Assembly (NCBI GenBank): GCA_031267635.1
Contig: JAIRYX010000232.1
Span: 1-47,675 of the forward strand
Direction of reading: 5' to 3'
Source of the DNA: Planctomycetaceae bacterium
GTDB lineage: Bacteria > Planctomycetota > Planctomycetia > Pirellulales > Thermoguttaceae
Length of the DNA stretch: 47,675 nt
Position numbers and translations under genes: made by a program. The notes under the pieces are model-generated. The model saw nothing but the letters and a program-made list of their open reading frames with translations. It was not told where the DNA came from and did not search any database. How positions within the stretch are numbered: the stretch's first letter is position 1; every line of letters starts with the position of its first letter. Positions 1 to 9,206 of the stretch are shown here, piece by piece.

Positions 1-147
1 TTATTGGCTTCAATAATTCGGTTATTGGCTTCAATAATTCGCGTTGCGGCGCTGGAAACTCGGTTGCCGACGCCGACATTTCGGTTTATGACGCCAAATT
101 TTACGTTCACGACGTCAAATTTCCGGTTTCCGGCGCTCGCTCGAAGA
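1..147. repeat. Degenerate 21-bp tandem array, truncated by window start
   Basis: Splits exactly into 21-mers: ttattggcttcaataattcgg / ttattggcttcaataattcgc / gttgcggcgctggaaactcgg / ttgccgacgccgacatttcgg / tttatgacgccaaattttacg / ttcacgacgtcaaatttccgg. Confidence 0.8.
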
Positions 148-502
148 AAGATGAGGGACTCTTGAGACTTTGAGGGGTCGTTTTTTGATTTTTGAGTATC
201 TGCGTAACATGAGTTAGTAACTATTCAGTTACCTTGTTTTGAAGTTGAATTTTGGCATTGACTTGATTTTATGGATTTGCTATTCTATTGGCGATGAATT
301 GAGCAGATTAAATTGGTGACATTTTCAACGATCAGGCGGAGGTGAATTGTTCGTGTTGCGGAGTGCTGACGGTTGCCAATATCGTCAATACATGTTCCGA
401 CAATTATCCTTCAACATTGGAACACATCGCGACGTCTCTTATACAAAAAGACGGACACAAAGATATCGTCGGATTGTCTGGACACTTGCCTCAAACTAAT
501 GG

Positions 503-558
503 GTAACTACTCAGTCGCTAAACCCCAATAAATCCGCTTTGAGCGACTGAATCGTTAC
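503..558. repeat. Short palindromic copy or end of the dispersed GTAACTAYTCAGTCGC repeat family
   Basis: gtaactactcagtcgct ... agcgactgaatcgttac inverted repeat; same ends recur at 21185-21519 and 40051-40242. Confidence 0.7.
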
Positions 559-582
559 AAAAAGAAAGCTCATGAGGAATCT

Positions 583-2988
583 ATGTTTTCTCTTTCACGA
601 TTCATTTTTGGGATTGTTATTTGCGGCGCTGTTGTAATTCATAACGCGGCGGCGGTTTCCGCGCAGGACATTGCCCCGCAGCAGATACGCGACGCCATGG
701 AAGGAGCGGTTCATTATCTTAAAAGTCGGCAAAATCCCGACGGCTCGTGGGCGGAGTGGAGAGATCAGCCGTGCGGAGCGACTTCGTTGTGCGCTTTGGC
801 GTTATTGAACGCGGGCGTTACCACAGAGGATTCGGCGATTCAGCGTGCAATGGAATATCTGCGGAAACTGCCGCCGGAACAAGTTGCAAAAACCTACTCG
901 GTTGCGCTGCAAACCATGGCTCTTGCGGCGGCGAATTCGGCAAATGAGATACCGCAAATTCAGAGAAATGTTCAATGGCTGGAGCAATCGCAGGTTCTGT
1001 CGGACAATCCCGAAAAGAACGGCGGTTGGAACAGCGATCCGCAAACGGGAGGTATTCCAGATAACGCCAGCTCGCAATATGTCATTCTTGCCTTGTACGA
1101 AGCGGAACGGGCGGGCGCGAAAATCAAGCCGGAAACGTGGCATCGAGCGAAAGCGTTCTGGGAAAACGGACAAAAAGCCGACGGCTCGTGGTTTAGCGAT
1201 CCGCTGGGAAAACGCGAAGGATCCGATCCGATGACTTGCGCGGGGATCGGTTCGCTGATGATTATTAACGGAATGTATGGAAGTCAATCCGCGTTTGTTC
1301 GGGACGATGTGATCAACTGTTGTCAGCCGGAAGAACAAAACGATAACGAACGGATTGAACGCGGATTTCGTTGGCTTATCCGTAATTTCACCACGACGCC
1401 GGGCGAATGGAATTATTATTACTTGTATTGCATGGAACGTGTCGGGCAGATTTCCGCGCAGCGGTTTATCGGGCAGTACGATTGGTTTCGAGAAGGCGTG
1501 CAGACGCTTTTGAAACGGAAAGGAAACGAGGCGAATCATTGGAAAGGCGACTACGGGTTCGAGACATACGATCATATTGCTACCGCATTTGCTCTGTTGT
1601 TTTTGTCGCGAGGAAGACGACCGGTGCTGATCTCGAAAGGACAATACACAGACAATCAAGCCGTTTGGTCGCCGCATCCGAACGATCTAAAAAATCTGAC
1701 AGAGTTTGCGATACGGCAATGGCGGCTTGAAATGACGTGGCAAAATATTGACGTCCGTAAAGCGGAAGTCGATGATTTACTTCAAACGCCGATTCTTTTT
1801 CTCTGTGGCAGTCAAAGTATTCTGAACGGTTCGCTTCAAGAGCAAAAGAGATTGGCGGAAAAACTTCGCGGCTATTTGGATGCGGGCGGATTCCTTTTTG
1901 CCGAAGCCGATACGGAAGACGATTCCTTTGACGCCGGGTTCCGAAAGCTGATGAAGAGCGTCTTTCAGAACGAAAGCGATTGCGAATTACGTCCGCTTGA
2001 GCCGGAACATCCGGTTTGGTCGATGGAAACCGTGATTCCCGAAGATCAACTTCGTCCGATGGAGGGAATTGATTACGGATGCCGGACGTGCGTGATTTAT
2101 TTGCCGCCGATACGGAACATACGTGATTCTCCGCCGCGTCCGGTTTCGCCGTCGCTTTCGTGCTTATGGGAATTGCAGCGTTTTCATTCGCGGGAAGACG
2201 CTTATGCCGAACACGTTCAGCATCAGATCGACGCCGCGTTGGGGATTGGCTTAAACATCGCGGCTTATGCGACCGGACGGACGCCGAAGTATAAATATGA
2301 AATGCCGTCAACGGCGGAAGAAAAACTGGCGGACTATCATCGGCGGCGAGGACAAATTCAGACGGCGATGCTTGATCTGCAAGGAAACGTCAATGCCGCG
2401 CCGCGTGCCGTTCCGAAACTGCTGCAACAGATTGCCGTGCAGTTGAATATTCCGGTGAATGTTCATCCGGTGCGAGTCTCGCTGGATCAGGACGAGATTT
2501 TCGACTCTCCGATTCTGTTTTTGCACGGACGAAACGCGATAGCGATGACGGAATCCCAGCGAAAGCAGTTGAAAAAATACATCGAGCAAGGCGGATTCCT
2601 TTTTGTCAACGCAGTTTGTTCGTCGAAAGCGTTTACGGAATCATTCCAAAAAGAGATGCAAGCGACGTTTCCCGACAAGCCGATGGCGAAAATTCCAGCC
2701 AATGATCCGCTTCTAACGGATTTCTGCGGCGGTTTTCCGCTTCAAACGCTGAATGTAAGAATGCGGGAGAAGACCGAAGAGCGCCGCAACCGGTTCGTCA
2801 CCCAACCGCTTCCGCCCGACTTGGAAGGAATTGCGTTTGACGGACGCTGGCGGATTCTTTTTTCACCGTATGACATAAGTTGTGCCATTGAAGAGACCAA
2901 CGAGACTCTCCAATACCAGGGCTACACGAAAGAAGACGCTTTCAAACTCTCAATCAACGCGATTCTTTACGCCATTGAGTATTTGTAA
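583..2988 (+). CDS. Prenyltransferase/squalene-cyclase-like repeat protein with C-terminal DUF4159-like domains
   Basis: N-terminal signal peptide; 'AVHYLKSRQNPDGSWAEW' and 'KADGSWFSDP' QxxDGSW repeats; two 'TPILFLCG...L.GYLDAGGFLFAEA' / 'SPILFLHG...LKKYIEQGGFLFVNA' blocks typical of DUF4159. Confidence 0.85.
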   Translation: MFSLSRFIFGIVICGAVVIHNAAAVSAQDIAPQQIRDAMEGAVHYLKSRQNPDGSWAEWRDQPCGATSLCALALLNAGVTTEDSAIQRAMEYLRKLPPEQVAKTYSVALQTMALAAANSANEIPQIQRNVQWLEQSQVLSDNPEKNGGWNSDPQTGGIPDNASSQYVILALYEAERAGAKIKPETWHRAKAFWENGQKADGSWFSDPLGKREGSDPMTCAGIGSLMIINGMYGSQSAFVRDDVINCCQPEEQNDNERIERGFRWLIRNFTTTPGEWNYYYLYCMERVGQISAQRFIGQYDWFREGVQTLLKRKGNEANHWKGDYGFETYDHIATAFALLFLSRGRRPVLISKGQYTDNQAVWSPHPNDLKNLTEFAIRQWRLEMTWQNIDVRKAEVDDLLQTPILFLCGSQSILNGSLQEQKRLAEKLRGYLDAGGFLFAEADTEDDSFDAGFRKLMKSVFQNESDCELRPLEPEHPVWSMETVIPEDQLRPMEGIDYGCRTCVIYLPPIRNIRDSPPRPVSPSLSCLWELQRFHSREDAYAEHVQHQIDAALGIGLNIAAYATGRTPKYKYEMPSTAEEKLADYHRRRGQIQTAMLDLQGNVNAAPRAVPKLLQQIAVQLNIPVNVHPVRVSLDQDEIFDSPILFLHGRNAIAMTESQRKQLKKYIEQGGFLFVNAVCSSKAFTESFQKEMQATFPDKPMAKIPANDPLLTDFCGGFPLQTLNVRMREKTEERRNRFVTQPLPPDLEGIAFDGRWRILFSPYDISCAIEETNETLQYQGYTKEDAFKLSINAILYAIEYL

Positions 2989-3027
2989 ACGCGGAACGCC
3001 AAATGCAACACGAAAAGTAAAATGTTG

Positions 3028-3093
3028 GTAACTATTCAGTCGTTGTCTATTGCGTTTTCAAATATTGTCCTCCAAAAACGAAATAATCAGAAA
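3028..3093. repeat. Dispersed repeat fragment (GTAACTATTCAGTCG + TCTATTGCGTTTTCAAATATTGTCCYCCAAAAACGAAATMATCAG)
   Basis: Near-identical block at 20158-20206 and inverted at about 17828-17875. Confidence 0.65.
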
Positions 3094-3147
3094 TCCTCCT
3101 TATTACACAAAATCCGTTTCGACAAAACAATCGACAACCATGGATTT

Positions 3148-4038
3148 TCATTGTACCGGCTTTGATGTTCCGCCGCGATCCGCGACTTGATAACCACGAG
3201 GACCGAGAAATAGCGTGTATTCAAAATGATTTTGCACAAGAATTTTTCGTAGCAAATGAAAAGAATCGTAAGAATCCTGAAACATGATTACGTCAAAGGC
3301 AACGTGCGAGGAATCGAATTTTCTCAAACTCGCGAGCGTTTGAGCGTCCGACTGTTTTGTGTAATCGAAGCCCGTCCAAGGTTTCGGATACGTTTCAATA
3401 GAACTTCCGTTGTCAAACGCGGTAAATTGTTCATCGTTCAATCCTGCGCTGCTACCGTTGGGAAGCGTTTTGTGCCAGAAAAAGAGTTTGTCGCCCTGAA
3501 CGATTAACGCGACTTTCCGCTTGTACGACGCTTTCATACGCGGAAGTTGAATTTCCTGGATTTTGTCTTTGACTGCCGTGTCAAAAAAAATTCGCTGCTG
3601 CGTTTGATATTGTTCACGAATTTGTTCTAACTCGCGCAGCGTTTGATTCCACAGATTTTCTGCGTCCGCAATCGTTTTTACGTTCTCAATAATTGTCGCG
3701 GTTTGCAGCGTTTTTTGTTTGAGAAGCTCGCCGCGTTGTTTTTCCAAATCAAAAATTTGCCGAAGCAATTCGCTTTTGTCGGGTGCGGAATCATAAAATG
3801 CGACATTCATTTTTTGCAACTGCTCTTGTTCGGCAAGCAGTTCTTCAAGCCGGTTTTGCGACGCTAAAACGACGTCGGAAGGAACCGTATCGGCAATCGG
3901 TTTATCGATTTCGCCATGTTTGATCATTCGCGTCAACACGGCAACAAGAATCGCGATAAAAAGGATTCCGCCGAACGTGTTGCAAACCACGTCGAGAAAC
4001 AGTTCCAAACTTCCTTGAGGATTTTTTTTACGTCGCAT
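3148..4038 (-). CDS. ExbD/MotB-like single-TM protein with coiled coil
   Basis: N-terminal TM 'GSLELFLDVVCNTFGGILFIAILVAVLTRM' with an Asp at the start of the TM as in ExbD/MotB; followed by coiled coil. Confidence 0.65.
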   Translation of the reverse strand: MRRKKNPQGSLELFLDVVCNTFGGILFIAILVAVLTRMIKHGEIDKPIADTVPSDVVLASQNRLEELLAEQEQLQKMNVAFYDSAPDKSELLRQIFDLEKQRGELLKQKTLQTATIIENVKTIADAENLWNQTLRELEQIREQYQTQQRIFFDTAVKDKIQEIQLPRMKASYKRKVALIVQGDKLFFWHKTLPNGSSAGLNDEQFTAFDNGSSIETYPKPWTGFDYTKQSDAQTLASLRKFDSSHVAFDVIMFQDSYDSFHLLRKILVQNHFEYTLFLGPRGYQVADRGGTSKPVQ

Positions 4039-4091
4039 GATTTTTACCTGCTTAATTCACATTTTGGGGAGGGTTTGATTTATAAAATCCT

Positions 4092-4340
4092 GTAACTAGT
4101 CAATTCTCCAAGCCACATAAATCCGCACGGTAACTGGGTAACTACAGTTACTTTTGCCGGAAAAGATTACTATTGCCGCCCTTAATTTATAAAATTCCCT
4201 TAGTAGCCCCCAATAACTCGCCAATATACGCCCTTATTCCCTTATTTGTCGTTTACCATTCTCTAAAAAAAGGCATAAGGGCGAGGTTGAGGGCTTTGTG
4301 GGCTACTAAAGGAAACTTGATACCTTTATACATCACTACC
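4092..4340. repeat. MITE-like dispersed repeat copy (degraded)
   Basis: gtaactagtcaattctccaagccacataaatccgcacgg start, internal 'attgccgcccttaatttataaaattcccttagtagccc' shared with 21185-21519 copy; internal arm 'gggctttgtgggctactaaagg'. Confidence 0.6.
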
Positions 4341-4629
4341 TCATTTCAAAGCGGAATAATGAGGTCATGATGCTAGTTGGTGGAAAATCCTTTTGCTGCT
4401 GAGGTTATTTTGTTAGGAAAATGAGGTAAAAAAGAGGTTGACGTTGACGTCTTCGTTTTTCCGATATTTGAAAATAAAAAATCGCCGTAAATAATGACAA
4501 AAATAAATAATCCAATCAAGTGAAGAGACGCTGCTAAAGTATTTCTCCGTTATGATTGACTATCCGAATCGCCGTATCGTTTCCCAGCACGTCAAATCCT
4601 GTTTGATAACCTGCCGTGCGAATCAAATT

Positions 4630-5349
4630 TTAAAGCTGTTCATAATAACTTGCCGCCGCAGGACGCACATAAAAAACAAAATACTCTTTCTCTTTCGGAC
4701 GGCTTTTCGCCCAACTCAAAAATGAATTTCGCGTGCGAATTTCCGTTTGTCCTGTTTCGGAATCAACAATGTAAATCTCATTTTCATTGTTTCCGCAGAC
4801 CACTAACCAAGATTTCAAGCGATCTTCTTCCGCTCGCGAGAAAAAAAACGAATTGTCGGCAATGGCTTTTTCTTTCTGTTCAAACTGCCGTATTTTTTCA
4901 CGTAGCGATTGGATACGTTCCTGATTATTTCGAATCGCGGCGATGAGTTCGTCAAGTTTTTCTTTTTCACGTCCGATCTCTTCCGTATTATTTTGATAAT
5001 TTTCTAAATCTTTCTGCAAAGCCGCAATTTCCATCTGGAGTTGTTTTTGCCGAATTTTTATTTCATCTGCCGTGAAAAACAAGTTTGCGTCCGCCGTTTC
5101 TTGTCTTGACTGAAATTCGTTGTTCAGCGAATCCACTGTGATTTCCAGATCGCGAATTTGTTCCCGCATTTTTTCATGCGCCGTTTTCGTCATGGAAACG
5201 GGACTTTCCTGCGGGTTAATATTCTTATTGACTAATTTCACCACAAGAATCAACGTGATCATAATGATAATACCGCAAATGCAAAACATCACGTCTTGAA
5301 AAGAAAAAAACGAAATGGACGCACTGTTTCCCCGATTTCGTGCCGACAT
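4630..5349 (-). CDS. ExbD/MotB-like single-TM protein with coiled coil
   Basis: 'SISFFSFQDVMFCICGIIIMITLILVVKLVNK' TM with Asp in a 'DVM' context like ExbD; directly precedes the stop of the MotA-like gene side by side in the same operon. Confidence 0.65.
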   Translation of the reverse strand: MSARNRGNSASISFFSFQDVMFCICGIIIMITLILVVKLVNKNINPQESPVSMTKTAHEKMREQIRDLEITVDSLNNEFQSRQETADANLFFTADEIKIRQKQLQMEIAALQKDLENYQNNTEEIGREKEKLDELIAAIRNNQERIQSLREKIRQFEQKEKAIADNSFFFSRAEEDRLKSWLVVCGNNENEIYIVDSETGQTEIRTRNSFLSWAKSRPKEKEYFVFYVRPAAASYYEQL

Positions 5350-5351
5350 GA

Positions 5352-6246
5352 TTATTCCTTTTCTCCTTCAAACAGCGACATGCGAAGATGTTGAACGATG
5401 TGACGATTACAATATTCCGCGCAATCGTCGAGAAATTCTTCTTCGTTTTTGCGGAGCGCGGTTGCGGACAAATAAAGGAATAACGCCACAACCAGCGCGA
5501 GAAGCGTCGTATCGAACGCCGTCATCAAACCGGCGGTCACGTGCCGCAACGACTCGGCAATCGCTTCCAATTCGGAAGTCGATGTGAGAACGGAACCGAA
5601 ACTACCGATAGCTTGCGACAAACCAATGACCGTGCCGACAAAGCCGAACACGGGAATCGCCCAAAGAAAACCGTTGATAAGCGTGTAGCTGGTTTCCAGT
5701 GAATTTTCATCGCGTTCCGCATGCGATCGCAAAATGTCGTCCACATCGGAAATACGTCCGAGATTTTTCAAATTCGAGAGCGTTGAAATCATTCGATGAT
5801 ACAAAAGATAAGCGTGCGGTTCCGGCGCAATGGAATGAATCACCTGAAGCACAGAATCGGCGGTATTTCGTGAAATGATAAAGTCATGGATTCCGGGCAA
5901 CACGGAAAGTTTCAACGCTTTCTTTTGCTCGCGAAGTTTCAGCCATTTCACGCCGAGAATAACCAGCGTCCAGACGCCGAAAAATACAGTTGGATATTGT
6001 GTAAAACCGCGATTGGTACAAAGTTCGCTGACATATTTTATAGCATGGCTGACAAATTTTATGTCAGGAAGTTTCGGCAACAAAAACAGCGCGGTAAAAA
6101 AACAGCTCGTCGTCACAAACGCAACAAGAAAACTGAATCTCGGATTAACATTTGTAAATCTCGCCCCGCGAAAACCGAATCGTTGTTCAATATCGCTTTT
6201 GTGCCAAAATAATTTGTAATCATCGTCGAAGGAATTTTTCATCATT
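5352..6246 (-). CDS. MotA/TolQ/ExbB proton channel family protein
   Basis: ORF extends to 6452 but the likely start is the ATGATG at 6243/6246; 'NGFLWAIPVFGFVGTVIGLSQAIGSFGSV ... LRHVTAGLMTAFDTTLLALVVALFLYL' is the MotA_ExbB signature. Confidence 0.88.
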
Positions 6247-6247
6247 T

Positions 6248-7171
6248 TCACATACCTTTCGGATTCGGTCCATATTTGTTGGAACCGGGTTGACTGTCCA
6301 TAAGACAAAAAATCAAAAGAATTATTTGACCTATGCCAATCAACAAAAGTAACGATAACCATCCGCTGTTTCCTGTATCGTGCAGGCGACGAACGAGTAA
6401 AGCCAACCCAGGGACGACAATTGCCAAACAATAAATTATATACACTCCCCATAAAAGGAATGTCAAATACACTAAAATAGGTGAAGCCGTTTCATCATCA
6501 AGAGTTCCGACTAAAAGTATCAAAAAAAATGAAACAATGCCAACGGATAAAGCAACAAAAAGATTGATGAGTTGAAACCACCAATATTCTTTACGCCTTG
6601 ATCGTCCTTCAAATTGTGCGTATTTTTGCAAAACATCCAAATATCCGGTTTTATCGGAATTATCCGCTTGCGAATACGAATTGTATGGTGGTGACATATA
6701 ATTGGCTTGATAATTTTGTCCCATGTTAGGTGAAGGAAATGGCGGCGTAAAATATCTGGAAAATATCGGAATTGTTTTTAGCTGCTGCGCATTTTGTCCT
6801 TGCTGCCAAATCAATGAATCGGCACGAAGCTGACCGGTTTGAATCAACTGAACAATCGCGTTTCCCGCAACCGGTCCGAATCCTGCCTGACCGTCGATAC
6901 TGTAATACCATAATCCGGGGATTTGCGGTTCATTGATCGGCGGTTCGTTGATCGGTTGTTGAGGTTGCGAATAGGGGTTTTGCGGCAATGATTGCGCAGG
7001 CGTTGCGTTTTTAGGGAAAAATTCTTCATTTTCTCCCGCGTTCATCCAATTGATACGGTCTTGCGATATTTCATTATTTCGCCCGATTTGACCGCTTTTT
7101 ATCATCCCTTGAATTTGTACGTTTTCAAACGGACCAAATGCTTTGCCGCGAATTTTGACATAATATGACAT
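6248..7171 (-). CDS. Double GYF_2 (DUF4339) + DUF805 membrane protein
   Basis: 'YYVKIRGKAFGPFENVQIQGMI' and 'LWYYSIDGQAGFGPVAGNAIVQLI' GYF_2 modules; C-terminus 'YAQFEGRSRRKEYWWFQLINLF ... LVRRLHDTGNSGW' DUF805. Confidence 0.88.
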   Translation of the reverse strand: MSYYVKIRGKAFGPFENVQIQGMIKSGQIGRNNEISQDRINWMNAGENEEFFPKNATPAQSLPQNPYSQPQQPINEPPINEPQIPGLWYYSIDGQAGFGPVAGNAIVQLIQTGQLRADSLIWQQGQNAQQLKTIPIFSRYFTPPFPSPNMGQNYQANYMSPPYNSYSQADNSDKTGYLDVLQKYAQFEGRSRRKEYWWFQLINLFVALSVGIVSFFLILLVGTLDDETASPILVYLTFLLWGVYIIYCLAIVVPGLALLVRRLHDTGNSGWLSLLLLIGIGQIILLIFCLMDSQPGSNKYGPNPKGM

Positions 7172-7204
7172 TGCTATTTCTCCAAAATTTTTGTTAAATT
7201 GTTA

Positions 7205-8578
7205 TTATGATATTACCAGTGGATGCGGTTCCATATAAGAACGTACTTTTATACAGTAACCGTAAAATAAAACGAAACTTGCCACCGCAATAAATGCGGG
7301 ATATGTAGGTTGCAGTATAAACAACCAGTCATAAAATCCATGTAAGAATGCTGTAATTCCCAACCCTAACGGTAAATACAGAAAAACACGCCGTGGAAAT
7401 TGATAAGACATTGCTATAAAGTAAGAAAAAATTCCTGACCAAACAGCATGTCCAAATACACATGTTAGTGAACGTAACATAACAAGTATCATTGCACTCA
7501 TAATTCCATCTATTATTGTATGTATGACGTCTTCTGCATTTTGGGCGTCATCCAATTTTAGAAGTGTTTTGATAATATGGTTTTCAACATATTGTTTATT
7601 TTCATAGACACTAAAGCCCAAACCGGAAAAAACACCAATCAACAATATCATTGTCAAACTTGGTTTCTTTTGACAGATAAGCATAACAATCATATAAATT
7701 CCGACCGGAGCTATTTTACAAAGTTCTTCACAAATTCCGACGCCAAAAATAAATCCTAGTAGTGAAAGTATTAAATTGTCGTGTTCTGTTATTCGCATAT
7801 AGAGATTTGTCAAAGGAAGAAGAAAAGCGAGACCAATTATTCCTGTAAAAAACATAGCGGTAATGGGAATGTAAAGTTTATCATTGGACTTTATGACCAA
7901 TGAGCGGAATATTCCTCCCCAGAGAAAACCGAAGAAAAATAACATACCTACTAATGGTAAATAACCGCTTGGATCATCAACAGATATTATCACAAGCGGT
8001 AAAACGCCAAGTACCATTACCACCCAAAATATTGGTGACAATAATATTTTTTGGATATTTTCTGCTGTAAACAAAAACACATCGCTTATTTTTTCTCTTG
8101 GAATGTCGGTAATTGACGGTGTTGGAATGCTTGGTGGAACATTCGGCTGAACGTTTTGCGAAACACCGGAATAAACCGAAGTGTTAGGAGGATAAAACAC
8201 GCTATGAAACGCTGGAATACGTTGCGCTTGTTCCGGTTGACCGTTTTCTTGCCATAACAAAGAATTTGCAAGGATTTGTCCTGAACGTATCATTTGCGCA
8301 ATTGTCGAGCCGGCATAAGGTCCATATCCGGTTTGACCGTCATTGCTGTAATACCACTGTCCCGGAATTTGCGGTTCCGTAGCGGGAGGTTGTGGAATAC
8401 TTTGTGCAGCCGCCGTTTTCGGAAACAACATCTCATTTTCTTCCGCGCGTGTCCAATTCACACGGTCTTGTGAAATTTCAGTTGTTTTACCGACTTTACC
8501 TTTTTGGATTAAATCCTGAATCTGCACATCATCAAACGGTCCAAACGCTTTACCGCGAATTTTGACATAATATGCCAT
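7205..8578 (-). CDS. Double GYF_2 + PrsW-family intramembrane metalloprotease
   Basis: GYF_2 pair paralogous to the neighbouring gene; 'GICEELCKIAPVG' (EExxK), 'FSGLGFSVYENKQYV', 'FGHAVWSGIFSYFIA', 'FLHGFYDWLF' motifs of PrsW. Confidence 0.85.
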   Translation of the reverse strand: MAYYVKIRGKAFGPFDDVQIQDLIQKGKVGKTTEISQDRVNWTRAEENEMLFPKTAAAQSIPQPPATEPQIPGQWYYSNDGQTGYGPYAGSTIAQMIRSGQILANSLLWQENGQPEQAQRIPAFHSVFYPPNTSVYSGVSQNVQPNVPPSIPTPSITDIPREKISDVFLFTAENIQKILLSPIFWVVMVLGVLPLVIISVDDPSGYLPLVGMLFFFGFLWGGIFRSLVIKSNDKLYIPITAMFFTGIIGLAFLLPLTNLYMRITEHDNLILSLLGFIFGVGICEELCKIAPVGIYMIVMLICQKKPSLTMILLIGVFSGLGFSVYENKQYVENHIIKTLLKLDDAQNAEDVIHTIIDGIMSAMILVMLRSLTCVFGHAVWSGIFSYFIAMSYQFPRRVFLYLPLGLGITAFLHGFYDWLFILQPTYPAFIAVASFVLFYGYCIKVRSYMEPHPLVIS

Positions 8579-8746
8579 TGTTGTCTCTCTGTTGTTGAGA
8601 ATTATTGAATTTTTGTTTTGACTGGATTTATGTTGGCATCATATGTTCCTCGTACTTGAACATTCGATTTTCGTTTAAAGAGGGACGTTAAGGACGAGAG
8701 GGACTTTGTGGACATGATGAACGATACCTGCTTTCTGAATATCAAT

Positions 8747-9060
8747 TTCGGACTTCCGAACTCCAATCAATCCCTTCAAAACTTCCTTTTGGGCTTTTTT
8801 TACTCCGATTTTGGAGCGATGAACTCCACCTTTTCCGTTCAAAACGTCTCGTTTGGACTTCCGAACTCCAACTTTGGACTTTTGAAGTCCGAAAATTGGA
8901 CGTTTCGAAGTCCGATTTCGGCTTTTTGAAGTTCAAACAATATCTTCGAAAGCCCAAATTCGGAGTTCTTTAACATCAAAAAGGACGTTTTGAAGTCCAA
9001 AATTGGAGTTCGGAAGTCCAACGTTTACGTTCCGAAGTCCAAAGTTGATCCGCGAAAGCC
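8747..9060. repeat. Degenerate tandem array, period about 21 bp
   Basis: ttcggacttccgaactccaat ... tttggacttccgaactccaac ... tttggacttttgaagtccgaa; spacing between shared cores is 21 bp with 1-2 bp jitter. Confidence 0.75.
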
Positions 9061-9206
9061 GTGACAATTCACGAAAAATTTTATCAATTCCCTTGTTTAT
9101 ACTCCTCATGCTTGAACATTTGATTTTTAAGACAGTGTTTGTCGTTCCTCAAGTCCCTCTTGTTCCTTTGGAAATAAAAACCGCATTTTCAAGTATGAGG
9201 GGACTC

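Noticed and set aside
802-2311. Minus-strand ORFs 802..1677 and 1580..2311
   Set aside because: Antisense shadows of the 583-2988 gene.
4173-4370. 65-aa + strand ORF
   Set aside because: Lies inside a MITE-like repeat copy; no start context.
3148-6246. Zorya (ZorAB) defence system
   Set aside because: No ZorC/ZorD-like genes in the cluster; the SNF2 helicase is about 39 kb away on the other strand; no OmpA domain seen.
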